Below are positions 1 through 7,620 of a DNA stretch of 11,956 bases, piece after piece (positions within the stretch are counted from its first letter, which is position 1; every line of letters begins with the position of its first letter). A model generated the notes under the pieces. The model made no database searches. It was not told the origin of the DNA and was given only the letters and a program-made list of their open reading frames with translations. This stretch comes from JBCBXA01 sp039816825 (lineage in GTDB: Bacteria > Pseudomonadota > Alphaproteobacteria > Rhizobiales > Rhizobiaceae). The position numbers were made by a program, and so were the translations under genes. The DNA lies in NCBI GenBank assembly GCA_039816825.1, contig JBCBXA010000086.1, positions 1-11,956 of the forward strand, written 5' to 3'.

Positions 1-484
1 TCTGCACCGGCAGTCCGGTTGGATGAGGTGGTTCAAACTCCGCGTGCTCGTCCACCAGCTCATGCAATTTCTCGAGCATTGTCGCATCAAACGGTGCCAC
101 CTTCGGCGTCTCGCCCGTCTGATCAACATGGAGCGTGAGTGTTTCGCATGTAGCACGGAGTGTGCCGTCGCTTGTGTAAAGGCCCTGCCAGATCAGGAAT
201 TTCTTGGGTCCGGCCTCTCGCAGAACCGTCTGCACAAACACCTGCGCATCTGCCGCTACTTCGGCGATGTAGTCGATCTTCGTTGATGCCGTGTAGGTGG
301 TATGTCCGGTGCGGTCTCGATAGCGGTCGCCCAGTCCGATGGGTTTCCAGAAATCCTCGGCGCCCTCCTCAAACAGCACCAGATAGTAGGCCATGTTGAG
401 GTGCCCGTTATAGTCGATCCAGGTGGGATCCAGTCCCCGCGTTTGCGAGGCAAATCCTGCTATAGATCTGTCCGGGTTGTTCAT
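1..484 (-). CDS. Acyl-CoA thioesterase, 4HBT hotdog family (3' end outside window)
   Basis: The reading frame is open from the ATG at 484 to the window edge, giving 161 visible residues and no stop, so the C-terminus is missing. Residues 19-34 read DPTWIDYNGHLNMAYY, the signature of single-domain hotdog thioesterases of the YbgC/FadM/4HBT type. The Asp before the N-G-H is the usual catalytic or water-positioning acid, and such enzymes hydrolyse acyl-CoA or related thioesters in the cytoplasm. The substrate cannot be told from sequence; related domains also occur beside or fused to carnitine dehydrogenases, but no such partner is visible here. I chose the ATG at 484 because GGGAG lies about 9 bases upstream. 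An in-frame ATG at 529 lies within the predicted -10 box and lacks a ribosome site. The gene is divergent from the D-lactate dehydrogenase gene. Confidence 0.85.
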   Translation of the reverse strand, partial: MNNPDRSIAGFASQTRGLDPTWIDYNGHLNMAYYLVLFEEGAEDFWKPIGLGDRYRDRTGHTTYTASTKIDYIAEVAADAQVFVQTVLREAGPKKFLIWQGLYTSDGTLRATCETLTLHVDQTGETPKVAPFDATMLEKLHELVDEHAEFEPPHPTGLPVQ

Positions 485-515
485 GTGACGGATCTCCCAT
501 GCCGCTGCGACCTTA

Positions 516-527
516 GGGTCAGGACCC
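516..527. promoter_or_regulatory. Palindrome GGGTC-AG-GACCC at the thioesterase start site
   Basis: Two perfect 5-base half-sites separated by AG abut the predicted -10 box of the leftward promoter and cover the predicted start of transcription. This is where a repressor operator would sit. No regulator gene is visible in the window to pair with it, and a short palindrome can arise by chance. Confidence 0.3.
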
Positions 528-556
528 ATTAATCTGGTTGCATTGGTGGGAGTCAA
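528..556 (-). promoter_or_regulatory. Predicted sigma-70 promoter for the thioesterase gene
   Basis: On the minus strand TTGACT (556-551) is followed by a 17-base spacer and ATTAAT (533-528). Transcription would begin near 521, leaving a leader of about 37 bases before the ATG at 484. The -35 box is good and the -10 box is moderate. A 12-bp palindrome (516-527) sits at the expected start site. Confidence 0.45.
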
Positions 557-574
557 TTTGCCCAGTGGCGAGGA

Positions 575-613
575 GCGAAGGCGATGGAAGTCTGTCGACG
601 TTCAAGCCTTCGC
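575..613. repeat. Long imperfect inverted repeat in the divergent intergenic region
   Basis: GCGAAGGC (575-582) and GCCTTCGC (606-613) are perfect reverse complements. Between them GAAGTC (587-592) can pair with GAC plus TTC (597-599 and 601-603, one bulged G), giving about 14 pairs around a TGTC loop. There is no T-run on either side, so it does not look like an intrinsic terminator. It lies upstream of the predicted thioesterase promoter and about 200 bases before the D-lactate dehydrogenase start. The rest of the gene-free stretch 485-817 shows no convincing rightward promoter and no RNA gene that I recognise. Confidence 0.5.
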
Positions 614-817
614 AACAATGTCCACCGGTCAAAGTGATCCCGTCCGTTTGCAGTCTTTTCCTTGAGTATCTTGTCATATCAGACGCCAATCCAATCAGAT
701 GAGTGCGTCATGACCCTAGACACCCGGCGGTGCGCGGCAAAGTGTTTGTCATTGGTAAGGTTTCCAGCCTTGCCCAATCGCCCGTGGCGCTGCAAAACGT
801 TGGTGGAGGAGTTGTTC

Positions 818-2236
818 ATGGCACTTGCGGACATCCAGGCCCTATCCCGGAACGAAGATGGTATCCAGACCGCGATCGGCGTTCTGAAACAGCGCTTCGG
901 CGATGCTTTGCAAACCGGCGAAGCCATTCGCGAACAACACGCCCATACTACCACCTACATTCGCGCCCAGCTTCCCGACGGCGTGCTTTTTGCGGCATCC
1001 ACTGACGAGGTTGCCGACGCGGTGCAGATTTGCGCCCAGTACAAGGTGCCGATCATTCCCTTCGGCACCGGCACATCCCTAGAAGGGCATGTCAACGCGC
1101 CTGCCGGGGGCATATCCATTGATACGTCCCGCATGGATGCAGTTTTGGAAGTGAACCCGGAAGATCTGGATTGCGTTGTGCAGCCCGGTGTTACGCGCGA
1201 ACAGCTCAACGAGCACATCCGGAATATGGGGCTGTTCTTTCCAGTTGATCCGGGCGCGAACGCCTCGCTGGGCGGCATGACGGCAACCCGTGCGTCCGGC
1301 ACCAACGCCGTTCGCTACGGGACGATGAAGGACAATGTGATCTCGGTCGAAGCCGTGATGGCCGACGGCACTGTGATCAACACGGCATCACGGGCGCGCA
1401 AAAGCTCGGCGGGCTATGATCTGACACGGCTGATGGTGGGCAGCGAAGGCACGCTTGGTATCATCACAAAGATCACGCTGCGCCTTCATGGCATCCCTGA
1501 AAAGATTGGAGCGGGCATCTGTGGCTTCGAAACCGTGGATGGCGCCGTCGACGCAACGATCGCTGCCATCCAGATCGGCCTGCCCGTGGCTCGCATTGAG
1601 TTGGTGGACGAACTGAACATGCGTGCCATCAATGATTATTCCAATCTGGATTATCCTGTTCGCCCAACCCTGTTTTTGGAGTTTCACGGCACGGAAACCG
1701 GCGTCGCTGAACAGTTGGAGAATTTTGCGTCCATAGCCTCAGACTTTGGCGGGGAGGGGTTCCAGGCCGCCATCCACACTGAGGACCGCAACCGTCTCTG
1801 GCAGGCTCGGCATGACGCCTACTGGGCGGCGCTGAGGTTGCGTCCTGGCGCGCAGGGCATTTCCACCGACAGCTGCGTGCCGATCTCGCGGCTGGCCGAG
1901 TGCATCGCCGAGACCCGTGCAGATATCGAAAGCGAAGGTGTTCTGGCTCCGATCATCGGCCATGTGGGCGATGGCAATTTTCACGTCCTGTTGCTGCTGG
2001 ACACTCAGAATGCCGAAGAAGTCGCAAAGGCCGAGCGGATCGTCGAGCGGCTGAATGAACGCACCATTGCGATGGGTGGCACCTGCACAGGCGAACACGG
2101 CATAGGGCAGGGCAAGCGTCGCTTCCTGACGATGGAACTGGGCGAAAGCGTTGCCGTCATGGCGGCCATCAAGAAGGCTCTCGACCCTGACAACATTATG
2201 AATCCCGGCAAGATTCTGCCGGTCAGCGCCGCCTGA
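818..2236 (+). CDS. dld: FAD-linked D-lactate dehydrogenase (cytochrome type), GlcD/Dld family
   Basis: This 472-residue flavoprotein belongs to the VAO-fold FAD oxidases and probably oxidises D-lactate (possibly another D-2-hydroxy acid such as glycolate) to the 2-keto acid, passing electrons to the respiratory chain. The N-terminal FAD_binding_4 domain shows PFGTGTSLEGH (81-91), VQPGV (121-125), the PGANASLGGMTATRASGT stretch (146-162) and VGSEGTLGI (207-215). The C-terminal FAD-oxidase domain carries HVGDGNFH (382-389), a likely metal-site histidine motif, and GEHGIGQGK (425-433). The length fits the 450-480 residues usual in the family. The frame is open upstream to a TTG at 662, but the ATG at 818 has GGAGGA seven bases before it and gives the family-typical N-terminus, so the extra 52 codons are rejected. 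Discrimination between lactate and glycolate is inference. Confidence 0.88.
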   Translation: MALADIQALSRNEDGIQTAIGVLKQRFGDALQTGEAIREQHAHTTTYIRAQLPDGVLFAASTDEVADAVQICAQYKVPIIPFGTGTSLEGHVNAPAGGISIDTSRMDAVLEVNPEDLDCVVQPGVTREQLNEHIRNMGLFFPVDPGANASLGGMTATRASGTNAVRYGTMKDNVISVEAVMADGTVINTASRARKSSAGYDLTRLMVGSEGTLGIITKITLRLHGIPEKIGAGICGFETVDGAVDATIAAIQIGLPVARIELVDELNMRAINDYSNLDYPVRPTLFLEFHGTETGVAEQLENFASIASDFGGEGFQAAIHTEDRNRLWQARHDAYWAALRLRPGAQGISTDSCVPISRLAECIAETRADIESEGVLAPIIGHVGDGNFHVLLLLDTQNAEEVAKAERIVERLNERTIAMGGTCTGEHGIGQGKRRFLTMELGESVAVMAAIKKALDPDNIMNPGKILPVSAA

Positions 2237-2315
2237 GCCGTCGTGTGAGCTCGCCGCCTTGCCACATTTGCTCACTACAGATTACGTCTGACGTGAACGG
2301 CTTGGGAACTGATCC

Positions 2316-5300
2316 TTGCTTTGGCTAACCCGCATATTTCTTGTGCTTGCCAGCCTGCTGGCCTTGGCCTTTGCCAGCCTGTTTGTCGTGCCCTTGTTCT
2401 GGGATTGGTCGCAATATCGCGAACAATTTGAAGCTCAGGCCAGCGAACTTGTTGGCATGCCTGTCCGTGTGACCGGTGACACTGCGATCCGTATTCTGCC
2501 AACTCCCAAAGTCCGTTTCACGGACATTGAGATAGGCAAGCAGACCGGCGATGGGGGCGGCGCGCTTTCGGGCACCGTCGCGGGCTTTGAGATGGATATG
2601 GAATTGGCACCTCTTGCCACCGGCGAGGTTCGTATCTTTGACATGAAGGTCATCGAGCCTGACCTGCGCATGAGCTTGGCCGAGGACATGCGGTTTGAAT
2701 TCCCGGCAGAAGTGGCGGATGACGCTGGCGGCGCATCCACTCGAGTGGTGTTCGAGAATGTTGAATTGACAGGCGGAAGCTTTGCGCTGAACGATCTGGC
2801 GTCCGGGCGCTCTTTCACTCTGACTGATATGAACGCGGTGCTGAACGCTCGAAGCATTCGCGGCCCTTGGCGTGCGGAAGGCACCAGCCGTGTTGAGATA
2901 AAGACTGGAGTGGAGGGCCGCCCGCCGTTCACTGAGAGTTTTGCTTTTGATCTGGGGACGGGCAGCGTGCAGGATGATGGCGGTTTCCGCACCCGGCTCA
3001 ACGTGCTGCCTGAGAGTCAGCCGATTGAGCTGGAACTCCAGGGGGACACGCTGGTTGAAGATGGCTTGCCCAGCCTTGATGGCATCTTCAAGATCAGTCA
3101 GGCCCTAGAGGATGGAAGCCAGCGGCAGCCGGCCACCGGTTTCTTCGACTGGTGGGAGGCCGATGGCCAGTTTGCGCTTGCGCTGGATGCTATCTCATCA
3201 AATGATTTCGAACTCCGTCTGGCCGACCCTGAAGACCCCTACAAAATCTCTGGAACCGCGGAACTCGATTTTGCCGAGGCAGGCGGATTTGAAGTGGATG
3301 CCGTGGGTGAGCAGGTTGATCTCAAGCGCTTTGCAAACTTCCTGCCAGGCGCCACAGCCGTTACCCTGCCGGAGCGCCTGTTCGCCTTTCGCAGTTTCAT
3401 TCGATCGCTGCCGCCGATCTCGCGCAGCGGCAGCGTGTCGCTTTCCCTGCCTGCCATGGTGATTGGTGGCGCCGCAGTTCGCGATCTGCAACTCGAAGCG
3501 CGGCCCGGAGGTGAAGCTTGGAACATTGCCCGCTTTGAGGCGACGATCCCCGGACGGACCAAAATCCGCGCTGCCGGGCGACTCAACACGGACACCGACT
3601 TTGGTTTTGCCGGCTCATTGATTGTTGCATCCAACCAGCCATCCGGCTTGGCCGCGCTGTTCACTGAAGATATCCATCCGGCTATCCGTTCCCTTGCCCG
3701 CGCCGGGCTTGCGGCAGAGGTTGACCTGACCCCAGAGAGCCAGCGTTTCGCGGACATGGAACTGGATCTTGATGGCGCGCTGCTCACCGGCACCCTCAGC
3801 CACAGTTTCCCGAAACCGGGAGAAGATGCTCGGGTGCTGGATGTCACACTTGGTGGCGGGGTGTTGGATCTGGACGCGGTCAATGCGCTGTCTGCGCTGA
3901 TGAACGCCACCGACGATAATGCCGATGCACTCAACTTGAGAGCCGATATCGATCTTGACGGTCTTCAGGCGGGAACTCTGCAAACTGGAGCGATTGCGGG
4001 CGTGCTATCGATCCAGTCCCGCGACGGGACAGGCGAAGTCGATATTGAGAGCATCAACATTGAATCTGTTGCTGGGCTGGACGTGTCGGCGAGCGGTCGT
4101 GTCGATGCAGCCCGGCAGATCTACGATCTTATCGTGCGCTCACAAGGCGAAACGCTTTCTTCCGCCGTTGACCTGTTGACCACTCGCTTTGCGGCAGCAC
4201 GACCGCTTGTTCAGCATTTGATCGACCGCCCGGCTTTGACCCAGGGATCGGACCTGACCCTTCGTCTGGTCACCACGGACGATACGCTGAGTGTGCGGGC
4301 CGACGGAAAATCCGGCGGCACGTCGGGCAGTTTCTCCATTCAGGGGCCGGCAGACATGACCGCGCGCACTTGGCGTGATGCAGAGCTGCGCATCTCCACG
4401 CGGCTGACACAGCCCCGTCCTTCCCGGCTGATGGCCCAGTTCAATGTGCCCGTTCCCGGGCTGTCCTTCGAGGACACACTTCGTATGGACGTTGATCTTT
4501 CCGGTTCCTTGGCTGCCGGGCTCAGGGGAGCGACCATTGTGCGCTCCAATGAAGACAGATTGAGTGCCGAGGGCGTGGTTTCACTGCCTTCCAACTACGA
4601 CCCCGAGAAGCGGTTAGCAGCCCAGGCGCGGTTTGATCAGGAGGTCCAGGCTTCTGTCGGCGACGCCGCCCGTTGGTCGGCCTTGTTCGGGCGGGTCATT
4701 CCCAATCTGTTTGATGGATTGCCAGCCTCCCTTGAGGGGCGGGTTGTGCTGGCGGATGGCCGCGCTGATCTGCGGGATGCCAAAGGCGTTGTGGATGGCA
4801 CCGGGTGGACCGGAGATCTGGTACTCGAAACCCGGGGCCGCCGTCCGGGCATCGGCGGGGACCTCCTGGTGCAGAGCCTGTCTCTTGAAGCGGTGTCGGA
4901 GTGGACGCTTGGTCAAGGCACTTTGCCCTCGAGCTTTGTTACGCGTCAGACCGAGCCGCTCGGGCCAAACACGCTCGACGGTTTGGATGCGGACATCAGG
5001 CTTGCCGCGAATTCAGTTTCCACGGGTTTTGGTGTGTCTCTTTCTGGTCTGCGCGCCGGTCTTCGCATTAGTGATGGAGCCGTGTCGTTCACCAATGCGG
5101 AGGCCCAGCTCGGCCAGGCGACCGTATCGGGCGATTTGTCGATCTCTCCAGGCGCTGAAGCCGCTGCCATTCAGGCGCAGGGCAATATTTCTGGTGCCTC
5201 GCTGAGCGAGATTGCACCCTGGGCGAGCGCGCTCGAAAGCATGGCCGACATCGGCTTTGATTTGCAGGGAACGGGAGCCAGCCCCGCCGAAATCGTCTCG

Positions 5301-6161
5301 CAACTGGCAGGGGGCGGGACCCTGGCATTGAAGGGCCTGACCATTTCGGACCTGGGTTCTGACATTTTGACCGGCGTGGTTGCGATATCTGACGAACAGG
5401 ACGCTGCCCTCGAAACTGGCGAATTGGAAGCGCTGGTGGCTGAGCGTTTGCGGGGTGGTGCCATGGAGGTGCCTGAAGTCATCGTTCCGTTTTCGATTGC
5501 GGGGGGGCAGGTTCGAGCCAATGCCGTTCGCCTTGAAAGTGAGCAAGGCGTTCTCGCTTTGAATGCGGCACTTGATCTTGGTGCTGGAGCTCTCAGCATC
5601 GACGGTACGATGGAGTTGAATGCCGGCAGTGAAGCGGTTGCCGGTGCGCAACCCGAGATCGGGATCAGCTACAGCGGACCAATCGTTGCCCCGGAGCGCT
5701 CCATCAACGTTGGTGCTTTGGGAAGCTATCTCACCCTGCGTTCGTTTGAACGCGAACAGCGTCGCGTGGAGCTATTGCAGGTACGGATTCTGGAACGGCA
5801 GCGCCTCAGGCGTGAAGTGCGATATTACGAGACGGCCCGGCTTGCCGATGAAGCTGAGGCCGCTCAGGAAGCGCGGCTGAAACGCGAGGCTGAGGCGCAA
5901 CGCCTGGCCCAGGAAGCGGCACGCGCGGCTGCCACGCCAGCTCCTGATGAGACTGTTGAAACTCTGCCCGACCCAGCGCCCAACCGAGCGCCCGTGCAGG
6001 CCACCGAATTGCAGCCTCTGCCGAGCCTCGATCTGGACCCGATTCTGGACACCGCCCCTGCGTCGGATGGGGAGCTTCCTCCGCTCGAAAACTTCGACGT
6101 GCAAACGCTTCCTGGACTGTTCACAAACCGGGCTGCCCAGTCGCCCGGTTTTGCGAACTAG
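2316..6161 (+). CDS. AsmA-family protein, large, inner-membrane anchored, with C-terminal coiled coil
   Basis: The product has 1281 residues. A hydrophobic segment at about 5-30 anchors it in the inner membrane with the bulk in the periplasm. The following WDWSQYREQFEAQASELVG stretch and the GMPVRVTGD/RILPTPKVRFTDIEIG sequence are typical of the AsmA N-terminal domain. Long beta-rich, low-cysteine sequence follows, and an AsmA_2-like region with GGGTLALKGLTISDLG lies near 1000-1030. AsmA-like proteins (TamB, YhdP, YdbH relatives) are proposed bridge-like carriers of phospholipid between inner and outer membranes; that role here is inference. Residues about 1143-1205 form a highly charged Arg/Glu/Ala coiled coil, then a proline-rich tail of about 75 residues. 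The start is TTG: a TGA lies one codon upstream (2310-2312) and a later start would lose the anchor. GGGA lies about 9 bases before the TTG. The stop shares CTAG with the convergent gene. Confidence 0.85.
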   Translation: MLWLTRIFLVLASLLALAFASLFVVPLFWDWSQYREQFEAQASELVGMPVRVTGDTAIRILPTPKVRFTDIEIGKQTGDGGGALSGTVAGFEMDMELAPLATGEVRIFDMKVIEPDLRMSLAEDMRFEFPAEVADDAGGASTRVVFENVELTGGSFALNDLASGRSFTLTDMNAVLNARSIRGPWRAEGTSRVEIKTGVEGRPPFTESFAFDLGTGSVQDDGGFRTRLNVLPESQPIELELQGDTLVEDGLPSLDGIFKISQALEDGSQRQPATGFFDWWEADGQFALALDAISSNDFELRLADPEDPYKISGTAELDFAEAGGFEVDAVGEQVDLKRFANFLPGATAVTLPERLFAFRSFIRSLPPISRSGSVSLSLPAMVIGGAAVRDLQLEARPGGEAWNIARFEATIPGRTKIRAAGRLNTDTDFGFAGSLIVASNQPSGLAALFTEDIHPAIRSLARAGLAAEVDLTPESQRFADMELDLDGALLTGTLSHSFPKPGEDARVLDVTLGGGVLDLDAVNALSALMNATDDNADALNLRADIDLDGLQAGTLQTGAIAGVLSIQSRDGTGEVDIESINIESVAGLDVSASGRVDAARQIYDLIVRSQGETLSSAVDLLTTRFAAARPLVQHLIDRPALTQGSDLTLRLVTTDDTLSVRADGKSGGTSGSFSIQGPADMTARTWRDAELRISTRLTQPRPSRLMAQFNVPVPGLSFEDTLRMDVDLSGSLAAGLRGATIVRSNEDRLSAEGVVSLPSNYDPEKRLAAQARFDQEVQASVGDAARWSALFGRVIPNLFDGLPASLEGRVVLADGRADLRDAKGVVDGTGWTGDLVLETRGRRPGIGGDLLVQSLSLEAVSEWTLGQGTLPSSFVTRQTEPLGPNTLDGLDADIRLAANSVSTGFGVSLSGLRAGLRISDGAVSFTNAEAQLGQATVSGDLSISPGAEAAAIQAQGNISGASLSEIAPWASALESMADIGFDLQGTGASPAEIVSQLAGGGTLALKGLTISDLGSDILTGVVAISDEQDAALETGELEALVAERLRGGAMEVPEVIVPFSIAGGQVRANAVRLESEQGVLALNAALDLGAGALSIDGTMELNAGSEAVAGAQPEIGISYSGPIVAPERSINVGALGSYLTLRSFEREQRRVELLQVRILERQRLRREVRYYETARLADEAEAAQEARLKREAEAQRLAQEAARAAATPAPDETVETLPDPAPNRAPVQATELQPLPSLDLDPILDTAPASDGELPPLENFDVQTLPGLFTNRAAQSPGFAN

Positions 6162-6430
6162 GCGCCACCAGGTTCTGAGCCTTCAAGACCGTCCTGTGCC
6201 GCAGTGGCTGCTTGCAATGCATTGTAGCGCTGTTGCCACCAGGCCAGAACGGCGAGGCGCAGCTGGCTTGAGAGATTTTGGCCGTCGGCTCTTTCCGAGT
6301 CGATCTGAGCGATCAGACTGGCGACTGACATGTCGCGGGCCTTGGCCATCATTTTCAAAGACGCCCAATACTCATCTTCCATAGAGACAGACGTCGCATG
6401 ACCACGAATAGTGATGGAGTGATTGCGCAT
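6158..6430 (-). CDS. Ribbon-helix-helix domain protein (RHH_4 family)
   Basis: The 90-residue product begins MRNHSITIRGHATSVSMEDE and continues with WASLKMMAKARDMSVASLIAQID and a later NLSSQLRLAVL. This is the layout of the alphaproteobacterial RHH_4 family: a beta strand (SITIRG), a first helix from the EDEYW sequence, and a second helix from VASLIAQID. Ribbon-helix-helix proteins bind DNA as dimers through the paired strands, so a small transcription regulator is likely; its targets are unknown. An alanine-rich helix and a short acidic tail end the protein. The ATG at 6430 has no clear ribosome site, and expression may depend on the upstream DUF4169 gene 56 bases away. It is the third gene of the sspB block. 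Its TAG and the TAG of the convergent asmA-like gene lie in the same CTAG. Confidence 0.82.
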   Translation of the reverse strand: MRNHSITIRGHATSVSMEDEYWASLKMMAKARDMSVASLIAQIDSERADGQNLSSQLRLAVLAWWQQRYNALQAATAAQDGLEGSEPGGA

Positions 6431-6486
6431 GATGTTTGGTCGGGCTTGAGCAAGAATGGGAGCTGTGATGCGCAGGCTCTGGCCTG

Positions 6487-6672
6487 CTACTCCTTATCTT
6501 GCTCCAGTTTTCCCGCGTTCAAGCGGCGCTCTTCCAATTCGTTGCGCGCCTTAGCCGACATGATGTCGCGCTTCTTTACTCGGCTGGCCTGACGATTGGC
6601 CTCAGCAATGCGCTCTTTCTCGTCTTTTGCAGCCCGCTTACGGGCGCGGCGTAAGTTTATGATCTGCGCCAA
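6487..6672 (-). CDS. DUF4169 family protein
   Basis: This is a 61-residue, strongly basic and charged protein beginning MAQIINLRRARKRAAKDEKE and ending in an ELEERRLNAGKLEQDKE helix. The INLRRARK start followed by Lys/Arg/Glu/Ala-rich helix is the pattern of DUF4169, a small alphaproteobacterial family of unknown function usually found near sspB, RHH_4 and fumC genes. The start is TTG at 6672, six bases after the sspB stop (TGA at 6681-6679). There is no other plausible start before residue 38, so translation is probably coupled to sspB. The sequence lacks cysteines and membrane segments and is predicted to be a single charged helix. Nucleic-acid binding would suit the charge but is not shown. 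Confidence 0.75.
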   Translation of the reverse strand: MAQIINLRRARKRAAKDEKERIAEANRQASRVKKRDIMSAKARNELEERRLNAGKLEQDKE

Positions 6673-6678
6673 GGCGCT

Positions 6679-7248
6679 TCACGGCTTCTTGCGGAATGCG
6701 TCGAGTGATACGACGTCCGCGCCGCCTTCAGAACCTTCAGCGTCTGCACTCTCATCGGCGTCAGCTGCAGTGTCTGAGCGATCGGGCTCTGGCAAACCGA
6801 CGGGCTGGCTCGCCGGTTGATTGGAACGCAGCGGATGGACCGTCGCTTCGTCCACGGCGTCATCCTCGTCATCGACAGGTTCAATGCCCTCCCGCTCCAC
6901 GTCGAACTCGAGACCAAACTGCACGCACGGGTCAAAGAAGCCTTTGATGGCTGCGTATGGCACGATCAGGCGCTCTGGAATGTCGGAGAAGGACAGGCCA
7001 ACCTCAAATCCGTTTTCACTGACCTTGAGGTCCCAGAACTGGTGTTGAAGGACTATTGTCATCTCTTCGGGATATTGTTCCAGCATGCGAGGTGACAAAC
7101 GTACGCCTGGGAACCGCGTGTCGAATGAGATGAAGAAATGATGTTCGCCCGGCAGCCCGGTTTGAACGACCTCTTGCAAAACCTTGCGAACGACGCCGCG
7201 CAGGGCTTCCTGGGTGAGAATGTCGTAGCGGATATGGTCTTCCGACAT
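6679..7248 (-). CDS. sspB: SspB-type ClpXP adaptor for ssrA-tagged proteins (alpha class)
   Basis: The 189-residue product matches the alphaproteobacterial SspB family. Residues 1 to about 118 form the folded tag-binding domain (IRYDILTQEALRGVVRKVL at the N-terminus, then HHFFISFDTRFPGV, QHQFWDLKV and GLSFSDIPERLIVPYAAI). An acidic, Ser/Ala-rich linker follows (about 120-175), and the C-terminus is VVSLDAFRKKP, which fits the ClpX-binding tail. SspB holds ssrA-tagged chains and tethers them to ClpXP for degradation in the cytoplasm. The frame is open up to 7356, but the ATG at 7248 has GAGG about 9 bases upstream and gives the family-standard MSEDHIRYD start, so the longer form is rejected. 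The gene follows the tmRNA gene on the same strand (132 bases between them) and precedes the DUF4169 gene by 6 bases. Confidence 0.88.
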   Translation of the reverse strand: MSEDHIRYDILTQEALRGVVRKVLQEVVQTGLPGEHHFFISFDTRFPGVRLSPRMLEQYPEEMTIVLQHQFWDLKVSENGFEVGLSFSDIPERLIVPYAAIKGFFDPCVQFGLEFDVEREGIEPVDDEDDAVDEATVHPLRSNQPASQPVGLPEPDRSDTAADADESADAEGSEGGADVVSLDAFRKKP

Positions 7249-7463
7249 GGGCTTGGCCTCAATTGCCGCGCTTCCGATCTTCTGAACGAGTCGCGCCGTG
7301 ATGGGCAGCATAGCGGTGCGTGGGCGCAATGGAAGGCTTTGATCTGTCGCAAGCACATCAATCTGCGGGCAAAACGAAAGTGGAGGCTTCTGTTGCCAGG
7401 TGCCTCCGAACCCCGCCTAGCAGTGCGAACCGCTAGGACTTGATGTGAAGCTGTCGCGCTGCC

Positions 7464-7502
7464 TTAGGCGGCGAGACGTGCTTCCGCGTAGTTGTCGTTT
7501 GC
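7464..7502 (-). CDS. tmRNA tag-peptide reading frame (ANDNYAEARLAA)
   Basis: Twelve codons from the resume codon GCA (7502-7500) to TAA (7466-7464) encode the proteolysis tag; it is translated only after the ribosome switches from a stalled message, so it has no start codon or ribosome site. The preceding ATAGTT is in the usual place for the resume signal. The terminal LAA is the ClpX-recognised end, and the ANDNYAE part is the sort of segment SspB contacts. Confidence 0.93.
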   Translation of the reverse strand, partial: ANDNYAEARLAA

Positions 7503-7587
7503 AACTATAAAAATGGCCCGATAACGGCGGATACCATTCCGAGCGAAAACACAGTCTTTACACCCTCGTCGATCCTATTTCGCCCCC

Positions 7588-7620
7588 GCCAAACGGCACC
7601 TCAGGGGGTGCGGTGCGGTT
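7588..7620 (-). other. Intervening segment removed from the permuted tmRNA precursor
   Basis: These 33 bases join the encoded CCA end of the acceptor piece to the first G of the coding piece. They hold a small hairpin, GCACC and GGTGC around CCCTGA. In permuted tmRNAs this loop is cut out, creating the two-piece molecule; the boundaries follow from the CCA and from the seven-pair acceptor stem. Confidence 0.8.

Noticed and set aside
662..817. 52-codon N-terminal extension of the D-lactate dehydrogenase from a TTG
   Set aside because: The ATG at 818 has a strong GGAGGA site and the extension has no family resemblance.
2284..2294. Short inverted repeat ACGTC-T-GACGT before the asmA-like gene
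   Set aside because: Five-base arms with no promoter nearby; readily expected by chance.
5013..5651. 212-codon minus-strand open frame opposite the asmA-like gene
   Set aside because: Antisense shadow without a ribosome site or family resemblance; the plus-strand frame is continuous for 1281 residues.
7249..7356. 36-codon N-terminal extension of SspB
   Set aside because: The ATG at 7248 has a ribosome site and gives the standard family start.
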